From: a virus
Virus record (IMG/VR): IMGVR_UViG_3300028553_000132
Location: 1-28,307 of that record
Length of the DNA: 28,307 nt
Reading direction: 5' to 3' (one strand)
Position 1 is the first letter of the stretch, and every line of letters starts with the position of its first letter. The notes under the pieces are model-generated. The model saw only the letters and a program-made list of their open reading frames with translations. It ran no database searches and was not told the origin of the DNA. Positions 7,453 to 14,045 of the stretch are shown here, in pieces. Position numbers and translations under genes: made by a program.

Positions 7453-7791
7453 ATGTTCTTTTAGAGTATGTACTGCGTCTTCTTTTAAGCGAAAAGCAGT
7501 AAACAGTGCTTCACCGACCTGATGTTCATACCCTTTAGGAGGGTTTTTGGCAAACTCTGCCCATCCGTCACCTTCTTTTGTCAAAAGATCACAGCACTCT
7601 TGCACAATCAATCTAGCAAACTTTCCTAGACCATCCTCGCTTAACATAGCAAGAACGGCATCTTGGTTGTTTGATATGAAGTCATCGTCGCTTTCTAAAT
7701 AACCGCCAAGACAATCATCGTCGTATGGTCTGCGGGGTTTTATTTCCAATCCGGCCTGTACAGCAATTTCACGAATCAGATCATAGTTCAT
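7435..7791 (-). CDS. Small phage protein of the FAELI.REC...HFGVE family, copy 2
   Basis: Starting at ATG 7789-7791 (MNYDLIREIAVQAGLEIKPR) gives 118 aa. The frame is open for 15 codons further, but that part overlaps the preceding gene, whereas the chosen ATG overlaps its stop as ATGA. The family core is split here by an acidic insertion (about residues 20-45) and continues as FARLIVQECCDLL and ends LKEHFGVDA. The first 15 residues match copy 3 exactly. Confidence 0.7.
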   Translation of the reverse strand: MNYDLIREIAVQAGLEIKPRRPYDDDCLGGYLESDDDFISNNQDAVLAMLSEDGLGKFARLIVQECCDLLTKEGDGWAEFAKNPPKGYEHQVGEALFTAFRLKEDAVHTLKEHFGVDA

Positions 7792-7805
7792 TCGTCGACT
7801 CCAAA
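7745..7805. repeat. 61-bp direct repeat, copy B
   Basis: Partner of 7392-7452. The 353-base distance equals one gene unit, indicating a recent tandem duplication. Confidence 0.85.
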
Positions 7806-8030
7806 GTGGGCTTTTATGAATCCACCAACTGGGCAAAATCCACGATCATAGTTGTTGTCTGCAACTTCGGCACATTCCCGAATAATCAGTTCAGCAAACA
7901 CTGCCAACGATCCAGGATTGTTCAGGGACTCCTGCCAAATACGCACAGGTTCTCTATCTGTTTCTTCATCTGCCCATTTGGTTTGTTTCAATCCTGCTTG
8001 CTTGGCAAGTTCTTTAATGCGGTTGTTCAT
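7788..8030 (-). CDS. Small phage protein of the FAELI.REC...HFGVE family, copy 1
   Basis: This 80-aa protein begins MNNRIKELAKQAGLKQTK, has FAELIIRECAEVADNN near residue 46 and ends IKAHFGVDE. It is the most typical of the three tandem copies and the form I recall most often in phages. It is coupled to the neighbours by ATGA overlaps. The function is not known. Confidence 0.7.
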   Translation of the reverse strand: MNNRIKELAKQAGLKQTKWADEETDREPVRIWQESLNNPGSLAVFAELIIRECAEVADNNYDRGFCPVGGFIKAHFGVDE

Positions 8031-8302
8031 TTGTTACCTTCGCTGTTTTTAACTGTATCAAGCATCATAGTTTTATTGTACATGTCTTCAACTTCGGCAT
8101 ATTTGGATTGAAGCTTGCTAATATGTTCGCCTAAATATTTTAAGTTAGTACGACTAATAGATCTAAGAGAGTCAAGCGTATCAAATGCACGGTCTAAAGG
8201 AACCTCGTCGCCTATGCTATCTAATTTTACTCCAAGCAGTGATACTTCACGTCGAGACATTTCGCAAATGTATCCGCCATTTGTGTTTGCAATAATTTTC
8301 AC
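8027..8302 (-). CDS. Hypothetical 91-aa protein
   Basis: This 91-aa protein has a short beta-rich N-terminus (MKIIANTNGGYICEMSRRE) followed by a long helical, coiled-coil-like region from about residue 50 (ISKLQSKYAEVEDMYNKTMM). It lies between the ligase and the FAELI-family genes with four-base overlaps on both sides. No family recognised. Confidence 0.65.
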   Translation of the reverse strand: MKIIANTNGGYICEMSRREVSLLGVKLDSIGDEVPLDRAFDTLDSLRSISRTNLKYLGEHISKLQSKYAEVEDMYNKTMMLDTVKNSEGNK

Positions 8303-9624
8303 AGCTTCTCACCTTTGTCAAATCCACGGAATGTCTTAAAGCGTGGAAAACGCAAGCTGTAAGTGCCGTCCTGGTTCTGTGTTACTGCATCAGCCCTAAC
8401 TTCCACAAGAGATCCAATAACACGATTATAGTCACGCCAAAAAGCATCGCGCTGTTCGTCTGTGAGACCGCTACCAACATTAACCCTAATATCTTTCCCA
8501 AGATCTTGCCCAGCGCATACCAGAGCCCCGAGTCTTCCTGCATTTTTACCCGTTCCTTCTTCAAGAGAAATAACCTCCAACGTTACTTCAATAAATGGTT
8601 TTGCTTTAAGCCAACTAGAACTACGTTTGCATTCATAAGGCGCATCCGGGTCCTTGATCATTACGCCTTCATAACCACCATCTACAGCCGCCTTATTAAG
8701 CTCTACAAAGCGTCGATAGCCTTCTGCGGTATCCAGGTCTACGGTTTCCCAACCTAGTACTGTAACGTGCTGTAGCGTGTCTGCGTGGTCGTCTACCCAG
8801 GCACTGATCATTTGGCTACGAAAGTTTTGAGGCTTATCCCATTGTTTGTTTTTAAAACAGCCTAGCGGAATGATATCAAACAAGTTGAGTACTGCATCTT
8901 TTGCGTTTACGTTTGACTTGCGCTGCACTTGTCGCATAAGGTCTTGGAAGGTGGCACTCATGATTTCTCCATCCAGCACCAATGGATATGGCGCAGGATG
9001 ATCTTTAAGAACTGCACGGATTTCTTCAATGATATGATCAAAGTTATGAAACTGTTTGCCGTTGCGACTAAACATTTCGATGCTCTTTCCGTGTCTGTCG
9101 TTGATAACAACGAGCACACGAACGCCGTCTAGTTTGACTTCGATCTGCTTCTTGCCACGCATCTTGTCTTCGTGATTTGCACTGTCATGTGCAAGTTGGC
9201 ATTCAAACACAGGAACTTGATACTGCGGGTGCTTTTTACAAACTTTGTTAACGGTTTTTTCGCTCATACCGCAGCGCAAATCTTTGATAAGAATGCGACG
9301 ATACCAGTCGTTCCACTGACCTGTGGTAGCTACACTCATTGCCAAGTTAATAGCATCACGTGCAGCATGTCCAGTTAGATTACGATAACGTAGATCGTTG
9401 GCCAGTTGTACAAAAACAGACCAAGGTAGTCCTTGGCTGTCGTTAGTATCTTTAAATGGCACTTGCTTAACGCCAAATGTAATCAGCGGATCCAGTGCCA
9501 TACGCACACCTTCAAAGAACTCGTCTAGTCCTTCTTTAACGGCTGCGGCTAGAATAGCTTCTTTGTCAAGACGACTGTTGTGATTTTCTAGATCTCGAAT
9601 AATAGAGTCGGGTTGTGTACGCAT
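8299..9624 (-). CDS. ATP-dependent DNA ligase
   Basis: This 441-aa protein has all nucleotidyltransferase ligase motifs in order: motif I EVKLDGVR with the adenylated Lys164, motif III SRNGKQF (186-192), motif IIIa LVLDGEIM (215-222), motif IV EGVMIKDP (319-326) and motif V WLKAKPF (338-344). An OB-fold C-terminus follows (FPRFKTFRGF near 426). The N-terminal alpha-helical domain (1-150) resembles that of T4-type ligases (gene 30), and the length is close. It seals nicks in replication and repair. The ATG follows AAGGATATAAC. Downstream small genes are translationally coupled to it. Confidence 0.93.
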   Translation of the reverse strand: MRTQPDSIIRDLENHNSRLDKEAILAAAVKEGLDEFFEGVRMALDPLITFGVKQVPFKDTNDSQGLPWSVFVQLANDLRYRNLTGHAARDAINLAMSVATTGQWNDWYRRILIKDLRCGMSEKTVNKVCKKHPQYQVPVFECQLAHDSANHEDKMRGKKQIEVKLDGVRVLVVINDRHGKSIEMFSRNGKQFHNFDHIIEEIRAVLKDHPAPYPLVLDGEIMSATFQDLMRQVQRKSNVNAKDAVLNLFDIIPLGCFKNKQWDKPQNFRSQMISAWVDDHADTLQHVTVLGWETVDLDTAEGYRRFVELNKAAVDGGYEGVMIKDPDAPYECKRSSSWLKAKPFIEVTLEVISLEEGTGKNAGRLGALVCAGQDLGKDIRVNVGSGLTDEQRDAFWRDYNRVIGSLVEVRADAVTQNQDGTYSLRFPRFKTFRGFDKGEKL

Positions 9625-9647
9625 GTTATATCCTTATTTAATTTTTA

Positions 9648-10001
9648 TTACTGCGAGGCAATACCAGTTAGCAGTGCTGCAAGTGTTACTATGGTGAATC
9701 CTAAAAAATACACAAGAGATAGATAAAACTCTGATTGTTTTTTAGACTTTATAAACTTTGCATCGGCATCTGCAAACTTTTGTCTATAGTCATTTTTCGT
9801 AGCAAGTAGATCAATGTAATTGTTTACTAAATCGTTATACTTATCAACAAGATCGATCAATTTCTGACGATCTTCAGTAGTCTCACTTGAGATTTTATTT
9901 TTCATAACCATAGATTTCTTACGAGCCATAAGCAAACAAGCAATTGCTTCTTGTTCACTTGTTGTACTTAATGCTTTAGCAATTAATTGATCAGCGCTCA
10001 T
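9648..10001 (-). CDS. Small C-terminally anchored membrane protein
   Basis: I place the start at ATG 9999-10001 (MSADQLIAKALSTTSEQEAI), giving 117 aa; the frame is open for 23 more codons but these lie inside the preceding gene, whose TGA overlaps this ATG as ATGA. The N-terminal TTSEQEAIACLLMARKK pattern recurs in short phage proteins. The middle is a coiled coil (about 45-85), and the last 25 residues form one hydrophobic segment (FYLSLVYFLGFTIVTLAALL). It could be a tail-anchored scaffold on the inner membrane; the function is unknown. Confidence 0.7.
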   Translation of the reverse strand: MSADQLIAKALSTTSEQEAIACLLMARKKSMVMKNKISSETTEDRQKLIDLVDKYNDLVNNYIDLLATKNDYRQKFADADAKFIKSKKQSEFYLSLVYFLGFTIVTLAALLTGIASQ

Positions 10002-10561
10002 GTTGATGCTCCAAATAGTGAAATTAGTTTTTGCAGGAATGAGCGTTTGGCTTGGCCAGTTGCGTACCATTCATTTAGTAGTTGTTTAGAAACTGATCGT
10101 GCTTCTACTTCCCAAGGAAAGTTTTTATATTCTTTATAAGTGGCTTTTTCTATCGCGTCAACCGAAAACCGTGTGTTTTGATAATAATAATCACCAGTGT
10201 CAAGGTGTTTAAAGTCGCCGCGCATTTCTTGTAGCACATGAGTCATCTCGTGAAAGATAATCCCAAAGATGGTGTGCATGGAATTGTTAGCAGAAATCTT
10301 AACTATAAAGTGACTGGGTTTGATCACAACGCCGTATTTCATATACTTGGTTGTACACAGTCCACTAGTTGACAAACTAAGATTTTCCAGTGTTTGGCCT
10401 TCAGTTCTATGTTCGATATGCTCCGGAAAGGTCACATACACAGGAGGTGTATAGACACTCATTTTATATTTGTTAATGAAAAACTCAAATGCATCGTGAA
10501 TCTGCTGCCACTGTTCATGTGTAAAATTCTTGCTAGCTGTGGTATGTAACTTAACTTTCAT
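9998..10561 (-). CDS. Zinc metallopeptidase-like protein (HExxH)
   Basis: Starting at ATG 10559-10561 (MKVKLHTTASKNFTHEQWQQ) gives 187 aa. Upstream ATG codons in the same frame overlap the promoter and are unlikely. HEMTHVLQE at 104-112 is a zincin motif, with two His ligands and a catalytic Glu, and PWEVEA (149-154) supplies a candidate third Glu ligand. The protein is short, without a signal peptide, like other small SprT- or zincin-like phage proteins. A strong sigma-70 promoter (10596-10624) lies directly upstream. The substrate is unknown. Confidence 0.75.
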   Translation of the reverse strand: MKVKLHTTASKNFTHEQWQQIHDAFEFFINKYKMSVYTPPVYVTFPEHIEHRTEGQTLENLSLSTSGLCTTKYMKYGVVIKPSHFIVKISANNSMHTIFGIIFHEMTHVLQEMRGDFKHLDTGDYYYQNTRFSVDAIEKATYKEYKNFPWEVEARSVSKQLLNEWYATGQAKRSFLQKLISLFGAST

Positions 10562-10595
10562 TGAAGCTATCTCTACGTTGTATAATCTATAGTTC

Positions 10596-10624
10596 ACTAT
10601 AACAAAAAATTGTACAGCGGTCAA
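10596..10624 (-). promoter_or_regulatory. Sigma-70 promoter behind a terminator
   Basis: TTGACC (rc of 10619-10624), a 17-base spacer and TATAGT (rc of 10596-10601). It follows immediately after the terminator hairpin at 10628-10650, so the tRNA array ends and the metallopeptidase operon begins within 30 bases. Confidence 0.8.
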
Positions 10625-10627
10625 GAT

Positions 10628-10650
10628 AAAAGGCGCACAAGGCGCCTTTT
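10628..10650 (-). terminator. Rho-independent terminator at the end of the tRNA array
   Basis: Nine-base stem AAAAGGCGC/GCGCCTTTT with a five-base loop, then TTTTAT on the minus strand. It lies just after the last tRNA (10664). Confidence 0.8.
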
Positions 10651-10663
10651 ATTTCTTATTAGT

Positions 10664-10740
10664 TGGTGCCCTTGGCGAGACTCGAACTCGCACTAAACAG
10701 AGTTTGAACCTGCTGACTCTACCAATTGGCCTACAAGGGC
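10664..10740 (-). tRNA. tRNA-Leu(CAA)-like with short variable arm
   Basis: Acceptor GCCCTTG/CAAGGGC is perfect, the T arm GCGAG-TTCGAGT-CTCGC is perfect and ACCA is encoded. The anticodon stem GCAGG/TCTGT encloses TTCAAAC, so the anticodon is CAA (Leu). The variable region is only about five bases, whereas bacterial and T4 tRNA-Leu are class II with a long arm. Identity as Leu is therefore by anticodon only. Confidence 0.8.
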
Positions 10741-10746
10741 AAAGTG

Positions 10747-10877
10747 TTGTTTAAAGGTGGTATCAGCAATTTGTCTAGTACAAATTTATCGGGCCCAGAT
10801 GCGTTCAAACAACTATGTGTTTATTTTTACACCTACGTAAGGACTAGAATGTTTTTTATCCTTACTCCTTTAAACAA
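10747..10877 (-). ncRNA. Structured spacer closed by an 11-bp stem
   Basis: TTGTTTAAAGG and CCTTTAAACAA close a 109-base interior, which itself contains GTAAGGA/TCCTTAC. It lies between two tRNAs and looks like an RNA-processing stem rather than a gene; no ORF with a ribosome binding site is present on the minus strand. Confidence 0.45.
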
Positions 10878-10966
10878 TTTAGTAATTAGCCTAGCAATAA
10901 CCTATAGCATATCGCCGGGTCGCGGTCGACTCACTTCTCTTACACCCTCAAGGTGCAGGCTAAAAT

Positions 10967-11044
10967 TGGTTGCGGTGGGTAGGAATCGAACCTACGTATT
11001 CGGCTTATGAGACCGTGCTGGAACCACCTCCAGTCTACCCCGCA
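10967..11044 (-). tRNA. tRNA with CAT anticodon (Met or lysidine-Ile), copy 1
   Basis: The anticodon loop CTCATAA gives CAT. T arm GTAGG-TTCGATT-CCTAC is perfect and CCA is encoded. The acceptor TGCGGGG/CACCGCA has one G-A mismatch and one base is out of register near the T stem. The D arm is unusual (CTGG/CCAG). Initiator, elongator Met and Ile2 cannot be told apart. Confidence 0.75.
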
Positions 11045-11048
11045 ATAA

Positions 11049-11172
11049 TTCTGTTTTCAACTGCACTACCAAAGGACTCGAACCTTTTTCCCACTACCAA
11101 AGTTTAACACGGAATTGAACCGTCGGCCGCGCTTGTGGCGCCCACCATGGAGAAGTGCATGTGAAAACAGAA
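11049..11172 (-). repeat. tRNA-like element closed by the TTCTGTTTTCA stem, copy 1
   Basis: TTCTGTTTTCA pairs with TGAAAACAGAA (11 bp), two bases mismatch, then TGCACT pairs with AGTGCA. The interior has an anticodon-arm-like hairpin ACGG-TTCAATT-CCGT (would read CAA) and a perfect T arm AAAGG-TTCGAGT-CCTTT, with a long variable-like stretch between. The same closing stem recurs at 20235-20318. Confidence 0.6.
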
Positions 11173-11192
11173 TTGCTTCTTTACCCTGTAAT

Positions 11193-11277
11193 AAACTTAA
11201 CTAGTTGAACAGTCTCGGAAATGGAGTAGTTGTCTACTTCCAAGTGGGTCGGAACTCGAAAACTGTTCAACAAGTTT
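11193..11277 (-). repeat. Structured element closed by AAACTT...GTTGAACAGT stem
   Basis: Minus-strand AAACTT plus GTTGAACAGT pair with ACTGTTCAAC and AAGTTT, with a five-base bulge, around an inner hairpin GGAAGTAG/CTACTCC. No protein-coding signal. Confidence 0.5.
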
Positions 11278-11612
11278 AGTTTTTGCACAGGCTGAGATTA
11301 TACCGTGCGTTGAGCGCCTTTGCAGAGTACCCAGTCCCTTGCGAGGATGGTTGCCGCTTTGTCCACAAGAGCCATTTCTGGTCATCTTGTATCGCTCAGT
11401 GCTGCCTTGTTAAGGTGTGGCGTGTCACCTGTCGCACACTGCTATTCGTCCTTCTATCTTCCGCCTACCTTGCGAGCAGTTCACAGTCGCTAAACCGTTA
11501 CGTCTTCTTTCCGAACAACCACGTCCGCCTTGCGAGCTTCTGTGGACCACATTCTGTTGCCAGTGTGGTATTAAGCACCTTTCACAGTGTACCGGAGTAG
11601 TCTTTCGCTTTT

Positions 11613-11683
11613 GTTTCAAAACAGGGATTGAACCTGTGCCGATTCCTTAGAAGGGAATTACTCTACCGCTGAGTTATTTGCGA
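11613..11683 (-). tRNA. tRNA-Arg(TCT), acceptor partly mismatched, no CCA
   Basis: The anticodon arm ATTCC-CTTCTAA-GGAAT reads TCT (Arg AGA). T arm ACAGG-TTCAATC-CCTGT is perfect and the D arm is normal. Acceptor TCGCAAA/TTTGAAA mismatches at pairs 2-71 and 3-70, and no CCA follows. It may be decaying, or the sequence may contain errors. Confidence 0.65.
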
Positions 11684-12132
11684 ACCTATTGAGATGTGCT
11701 ACTCCAGTTGCACCATATCTTGTTAGATACAGTATACAACACACCTCCTGCTTTTGGCCTTGCGGGCTACTAAGCGTTACTTCAAGTATCCGGGTCCTAA
11801 CCCTTCCACTCTTGTAATGCTACTACGCCTTTGCTTGCGGGCTCAGACAGTGTAGCTACCTGTTAACTTTCAGCATTCGTTAGTTTGGCTGAACAGTGTT
11901 TGGGCGCCAACCCTTTTACTACTCACCGACCGGCTCCGTAGCTATCCTTTCGGACACTGTTCCTAACTTACTGCCTACCGCCTTTCTACGGACGGAAGTT
12001 GCTTTCGTTTGCACGAGTCAACTTTAGTTCAGGCTTGCTTAGATGGACCATTGCTGGCGCCGGTTTATAGGAAACCCGTCTTTGGGTGCATTACTGCACT
12101 TACCCTTGTATGGACGCTAAGCCGCCCATCTT

Positions 12133-12243
12133 ACTGTGTTTAAAACTATACATTGTGGAATTGAACCACCGAGTCGACCGTAAGGTCGACCTGTTCCATA
12201 ACATCGGCGCGGCCTACGCCTTATGTATAGTTTAAAACACAGT
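12133..12243 (-). ncRNA. tRNA-like domain closed by a 21-bp stem
   Basis: The minus-strand arms ACTGTGTTTTAAACTATACAT and its partner pair over 21 bases with one mismatch. Inside are a hairpin GTCGACC-TTAC-GGTCGAC resembling a long variable arm and GTGG-TTCAATT-CCAC resembling a T arm. The layout is that of a class II tRNA with a strongly extended acceptor, but no clear anticodon arm is present (TGTT-ATGG-AACA instead). Confidence 0.5.
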
Positions 12244-12251
12244 CATTACCT

Positions 12252-12266
12252 AATTTTCAAAGAACG
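12252..12266 (-). promoter_or_regulatory. BoxA-like antitermination element 2
   Basis: CGTTCTTTGAAAATT strongly resembles rRNA operon BoxA (E. coli TGCTCTTTAACAATT), bound by NusB/NusE. It lies about 30 bases downstream of the promoter at 12299-12327, and the preceding AACGCAGTTTACA is shared with the element at 20447. Confidence 0.6.
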
Positions 12267-12298
12267 TGTAAACTGCGTTGTTTGCTGCTTACTTGTTT

Positions 12299-12327
12299 AA
12301 TATAGTGTATCTTCTTGTGTTTGTCAA
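12299..12327 (-). promoter_or_regulatory. Sigma-70 promoter of the structured-RNA/tRNA unit
   Basis: TTGACA (rc of 12322-12327), 17 bases, TATATT (rc of 12299-12304). Near-perfect consensus, reading into the BoxA and the 1.2-kb structured region. Confidence 0.85.
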
Positions 12328-12345
12328 CTACTTTTTAGTCTTTTT

Positions 12346-12435
12346 TCAAACTTTTTTGCGCAGCATATTCAAGTAATCAATTAATGCTACAGTTTCTACA
12401 AACATAGTAAGCTCTTTGTCAGAATACTCAGACAT
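12346..12435 (-). CDS. 29-aa peptide gene
   Basis: ATG 12433-12435 follows GAGGAGAACAGC, an excellent ribosome binding site. The frame MSEYSDKELTMFVETVALID then YLNMLRKKV ends at TGA 12346. It has its own promoter (TTGACC-17-TATACA at 12462-12490) and ends about 20 bases before the promoter of the structured RNA. It is helical and acidic then basic. Strong signals support expression; function unknown. Confidence 0.6.
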   Translation of the reverse strand: MSEYSDKELTMFVETVALIDYLNMLRKKV

Positions 12436-12461
12436 GCTGTTCTCCTCTGTGTATCACTATG

Positions 12462-12490
12462 TATAGCATAGCGCATACACTAGGTCAACA
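12462..12490 (-). promoter_or_regulatory. Sigma-70 promoter for the 29-aa peptide
   Basis: TTGACC, 17 bases and TATACA on the minus strand, directly after the stop of the RelE-like gene and about 25 bases before the ribosome binding site of the peptide. Confidence 0.65.
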
Positions 12491-12871
12491 CTAAAATTTA
12501 CCAACCTTACAATCTTCATGAGTGCCCAAACACAACAGTTGTATTTCTCCAGGAGTTACTTTAAAAACTAATCCAATTCTAGATCCCATTAAATGCGCCC
12601 AAAGTGGTCTTTCGTACAAAGTGTGATACTGCAACATGTGAACGTTGAACTCGGGTGGATAATCTCGCATAGATGGTTGCTGATCATATTGCTCAATGAA
12701 CGACAACAGTTTTTGCAGTGGTTGCATAACTCTTGATTCTTTGCTGTACTTTTTAAAAGCACGTTTATACGCAGAAGTCTGAGATACAGTCCAACTACCT
12801 TTTTGTTCAGTTAAAACAAAAGTAGTGTAATCTGCAAGAGAGTTTGTTTCAATGATTTCAAATATTTTCAT
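12491..12871 (-). CDS. RelE/YafQ-like small protein (possible toxin fold)
   Basis: This 126-aa protein ends RIGLVFKVTPGEIQLLCLGT then HEDC, which resembles the C-terminal strands of RelE/YafQ/ParE-type mRNA interferases (L.Y...... I.LL.LGTH). The central YDQQPSMRDYPPEFNVHMLQ could position active-site residues. No antitoxin gene is adjacent, so a toxin role is only a suggestion. It opens MKIFEI behind AATAAATA-TTGT-ATG, a leader almost identical to that of the gene starting at 16574. The gene lies directly downstream of tRNA-Thr(AGT). Confidence 0.65.
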   Translation of the reverse strand: MKIFEIIETNSLADYTTFVLTEQKGSWTVSQTSAYKRAFKKYSKESRVMQPLQKLLSFIEQYDQQPSMRDYPPEFNVHMLQYHTLYERPLWAHLMGSRIGLVFKVTPGEIQLLCLGTHEDCKVGKF

Positions 12872-12875
12872 ACAA

Positions 12876-12883
12876 TATTTATT
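12876..12883 (-). promoter_or_regulatory. Late promoter-like AATAAATA abutting a start codon
   Basis: The octamer ends four bases before ATG 12869-12871 and begins five bases after the CCA of tRNA-Thr(AGT). Confidence 0.5.
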
Positions 12884-12888
12884 CTTAA

Positions 12889-12962
12889 TGGTGCCGGTAG
12901 AGAGAATCGAACTCCCGTCAGCTGATTACTAATCAGCTGCTAAACCACTCAGCTATACCGGC
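12889..12962 (-). tRNA. tRNA-Thr(AGT)
   Basis: Acceptor GCCGGTA/TACCGGC, anticodon arm GCTGA-TTAGTAA-TCAGC and T arm GGGAG-TTCGATT-CTCTC are well paired and CCA is encoded. Anticodon AGT (A34) is uncommon in bacteria. Confidence 0.88.
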
Positions 12963-12965
12963 TAA

Positions 12966-13121
12966 TTATTTGCGTACTAAAAAACAACTTTCCTCTATTC
13001 TAGATTCGTATCTATTTGGAAAAAGTTCTTCTACTACTTTATAAACATCGCCCCAGGTCGGCTCTGTTGGATACGAAAACCAGCCTTGGATTTTATTATA
13101 AAAATGTGAAATTTTACTCAT
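12966..13121 (-). CDS. 51-aa hypothetical protein
   Basis: ATG 13119-13121 opens MSKISHFYNKIQGWFSYPTE then PTWGDVYKVVEELFPNRYES and ends at TAA 12966. The aromatic, compact composition and full use of the space between tRNA-Thr and the next gene support a real gene. The ribosome binding site is weak (AGAAAG). Function unknown. Confidence 0.6.
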   Translation of the reverse strand: MSKISHFYNKIQGWFSYPTEPTWGDVYKVVEELFPNRYESRIEESCFLVRK

Positions 13122-13154
13122 CTAAATACTTTCTATTATAGAAGACGTTATTTT

Positions 13155-13328
13155 TTAATCCCACTCAAACCAGTAACCACATTGCACCCAGTCGCGCATT
13201 GCTGCGTCACAAAAGTCAACTTGTAGTTTTTCATCAGTTTCTTTGTGGATGACAGGTCCTCCGCATTCAATATTCATTAGCGAAATATATTCTTCTTTGT
13301 TCTTTTGGTAAATCCAAACGTATATCAT
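13155..13328 (-). CDS. 57-aa hypothetical protein
   Basis: ATG 13326-13328 follows AAAGGTCC. The frame MIYVWIYQKNKEEYISLMNI continues with ECGGPVIHKETDEKL and ends WVQCGYWFEWD at TAA 13155. Strand-rich with three Cys. It fills the space between tRNA-Gly(GCC) and the 51-aa gene. No family recognised. Confidence 0.6.
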   Translation of the reverse strand: MIYVWIYQKNKEEYISLMNIECGGPVIHKETDEKLQVDFCDAAMRDWVQCGYWFEWD

Positions 13329-13348
13329 GTAGAGGACCTTTCTTATCT

Positions 13349-13422
13349 TGGAGCGGGTAACGAGAATCGAACTCGTGCATTAACTTTGGCAAAGTTATAG
13401 GCTACCATTACATCATACCCGC
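13349..13422 (-). tRNA. tRNA-Gly(GCC)
   Basis: Acceptor GCGGGTA/TACCCGC, anticodon arm TAACT-TTGCCAA-AGTTA, T arm ACGAG-TTCGATT-CTCGT, discriminator U73 typical of Gly, CCA encoded. All helices pair. Confidence 0.92.
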
Positions 13423-13430
13423 ATTTTGTA

Positions 13431-13438
13431 TATTTATG
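13431..13438 (-). promoter_or_regulatory. Late promoter-like CATAAATA before tRNA-Gly(GCC)
   Basis: CATAAATATACAAAAT lies 8 bases upstream of the tRNA; an almost identical string precedes the split tRNA 5' half at 16110-16117. Confidence 0.45.
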
Positions 13439-13441
13439 ATC

Positions 13442-14014
13442 TCAATTTTCATAAAGATCTTCATAATCAAAGTCTTCATCTTCGGATAACCATTTGTCAT
13501 CCGGTGCGGCTTGATCATATTGCTTGTAATAGTCCTCATTGGGCATTAACTGCCTTATGTGAGGAATTTGTAGCTGTAATATTGTAAAATGTTTCTTGCT
13601 TGGAATGTCTGTAATAAACCAAAGTGTACCACATCCTCCGCCTGCTAAACGAATTGGTCCATGTGCCATACTACTAATAGCAGACTTTAATTTGGCACCG
13701 TGTTCAGTAATAACTCTTACAGTTTTACGGTGTTCAAGACGTAATCTGTCTGCTGGAGTCATTACTCTAATATCGGCACAGTTCTCATTGTCGATTGTAA
13801 CCACACAATCTTTGATTTTAATAGAACCTTTGGTGTGTGTGTTATCTGGCGTTTCTTTGGTGCTCCATGGAACACTACAATTTACGTGGTTAACGTAATA
13901 GGTTTCGCCTTTGAATTTGATAACCCACATAGGAATGGTCTCATCTTCTAAGTGTTTCTTGTTAAAATGAAACACTGCATCTCTACAAGCATATTCAATT
14001 TTGATCTATGACAT
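13442..14014 (-). CDS. Conserved hypothetical protein with amber codon at position 3
   Basis: The best start is ATG 14012-14014, six bases after a perfect AAGGAG (rc of 14021-14026). It reads ATG TCA TAG, then stays open for 187 more codons to TAA 13442. Protein begins IKIEYACRDAVFHFNKKHLE after the amber codon; the acidic C-terminus is EDEDFDYEDLYEN. Without readthrough the only in-frame start is GTG 13973-13975, with no ribosome binding site, giving 177 aa. WVIKFKGETYYVNHV and VPWSTKETPDN look conserved; I recall relatives in marine T4-like phages. Either the TAG is suppressed, is a sequencing error, or the gene is newly inactivated. Function unknown. Confidence 0.65.
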
Positions 14015-14045
14015 TTTATTCTCCTTGAAAGTCAATTTATAGTAA

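Larger units (their letters stand above)
11049..12262 (-). ncRNA. Candidate large structured RNA (GOLLD/ROOL-like context)
   Basis: About 1.2 kb holds no convincing protein gene but many strong secondary-structure elements on the minus strand. These include stems at 12133-12243 (21 bp, one mismatch), 11891-11962 (GAACAGTGT/ACACTGTTC), 11193-11277 and 11049-11172, plus T-loop-like motifs (TTCAATT, TTCGAGT in matched stems) and GNRA-type loops such as TCC-GAAA-GGA. The motif CTCGCAAGG recurs three times. GC content is visibly higher than in flanking genes. It begins just after a BoxA-like element under a perfect sigma-70 promoter and has a tRNA-Arg(TCT) inside. Large ornate RNAs GOLLD and ROOL are known from phage tRNA arrays and are 600-900 nt; I cannot confirm family membership by eye. 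Confidence 0.45.

Noticed and set aside
8382-8564. 60-codon minus-strand frame with a hydrophobic segment
   Set aside because: Out of frame inside the DNA ligase, whose motifs cover the region.
11283-11650. Open frames of 77-105 codons on the plus strand in the structured region
   Set aside because: No ribosome binding site, atypical composition, overlap with paired RNA arms and the internal tRNA-Arg; they are by-products of the GC-richer RNA.
12133-12243. tmRNA or split tRNA domain
   Set aside because: It has T-arm-like and variable-arm-like hairpins but no GG...ACCA end, no tag frame and no G-U pair of tmRNA type.
12346-12871. Toxin-antitoxin pair made of the RelE-like protein and the 29-aa peptide
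   Set aside because: The peptide has its own promoter, is too short for a usual antitoxin and shows no DNA-binding motif.
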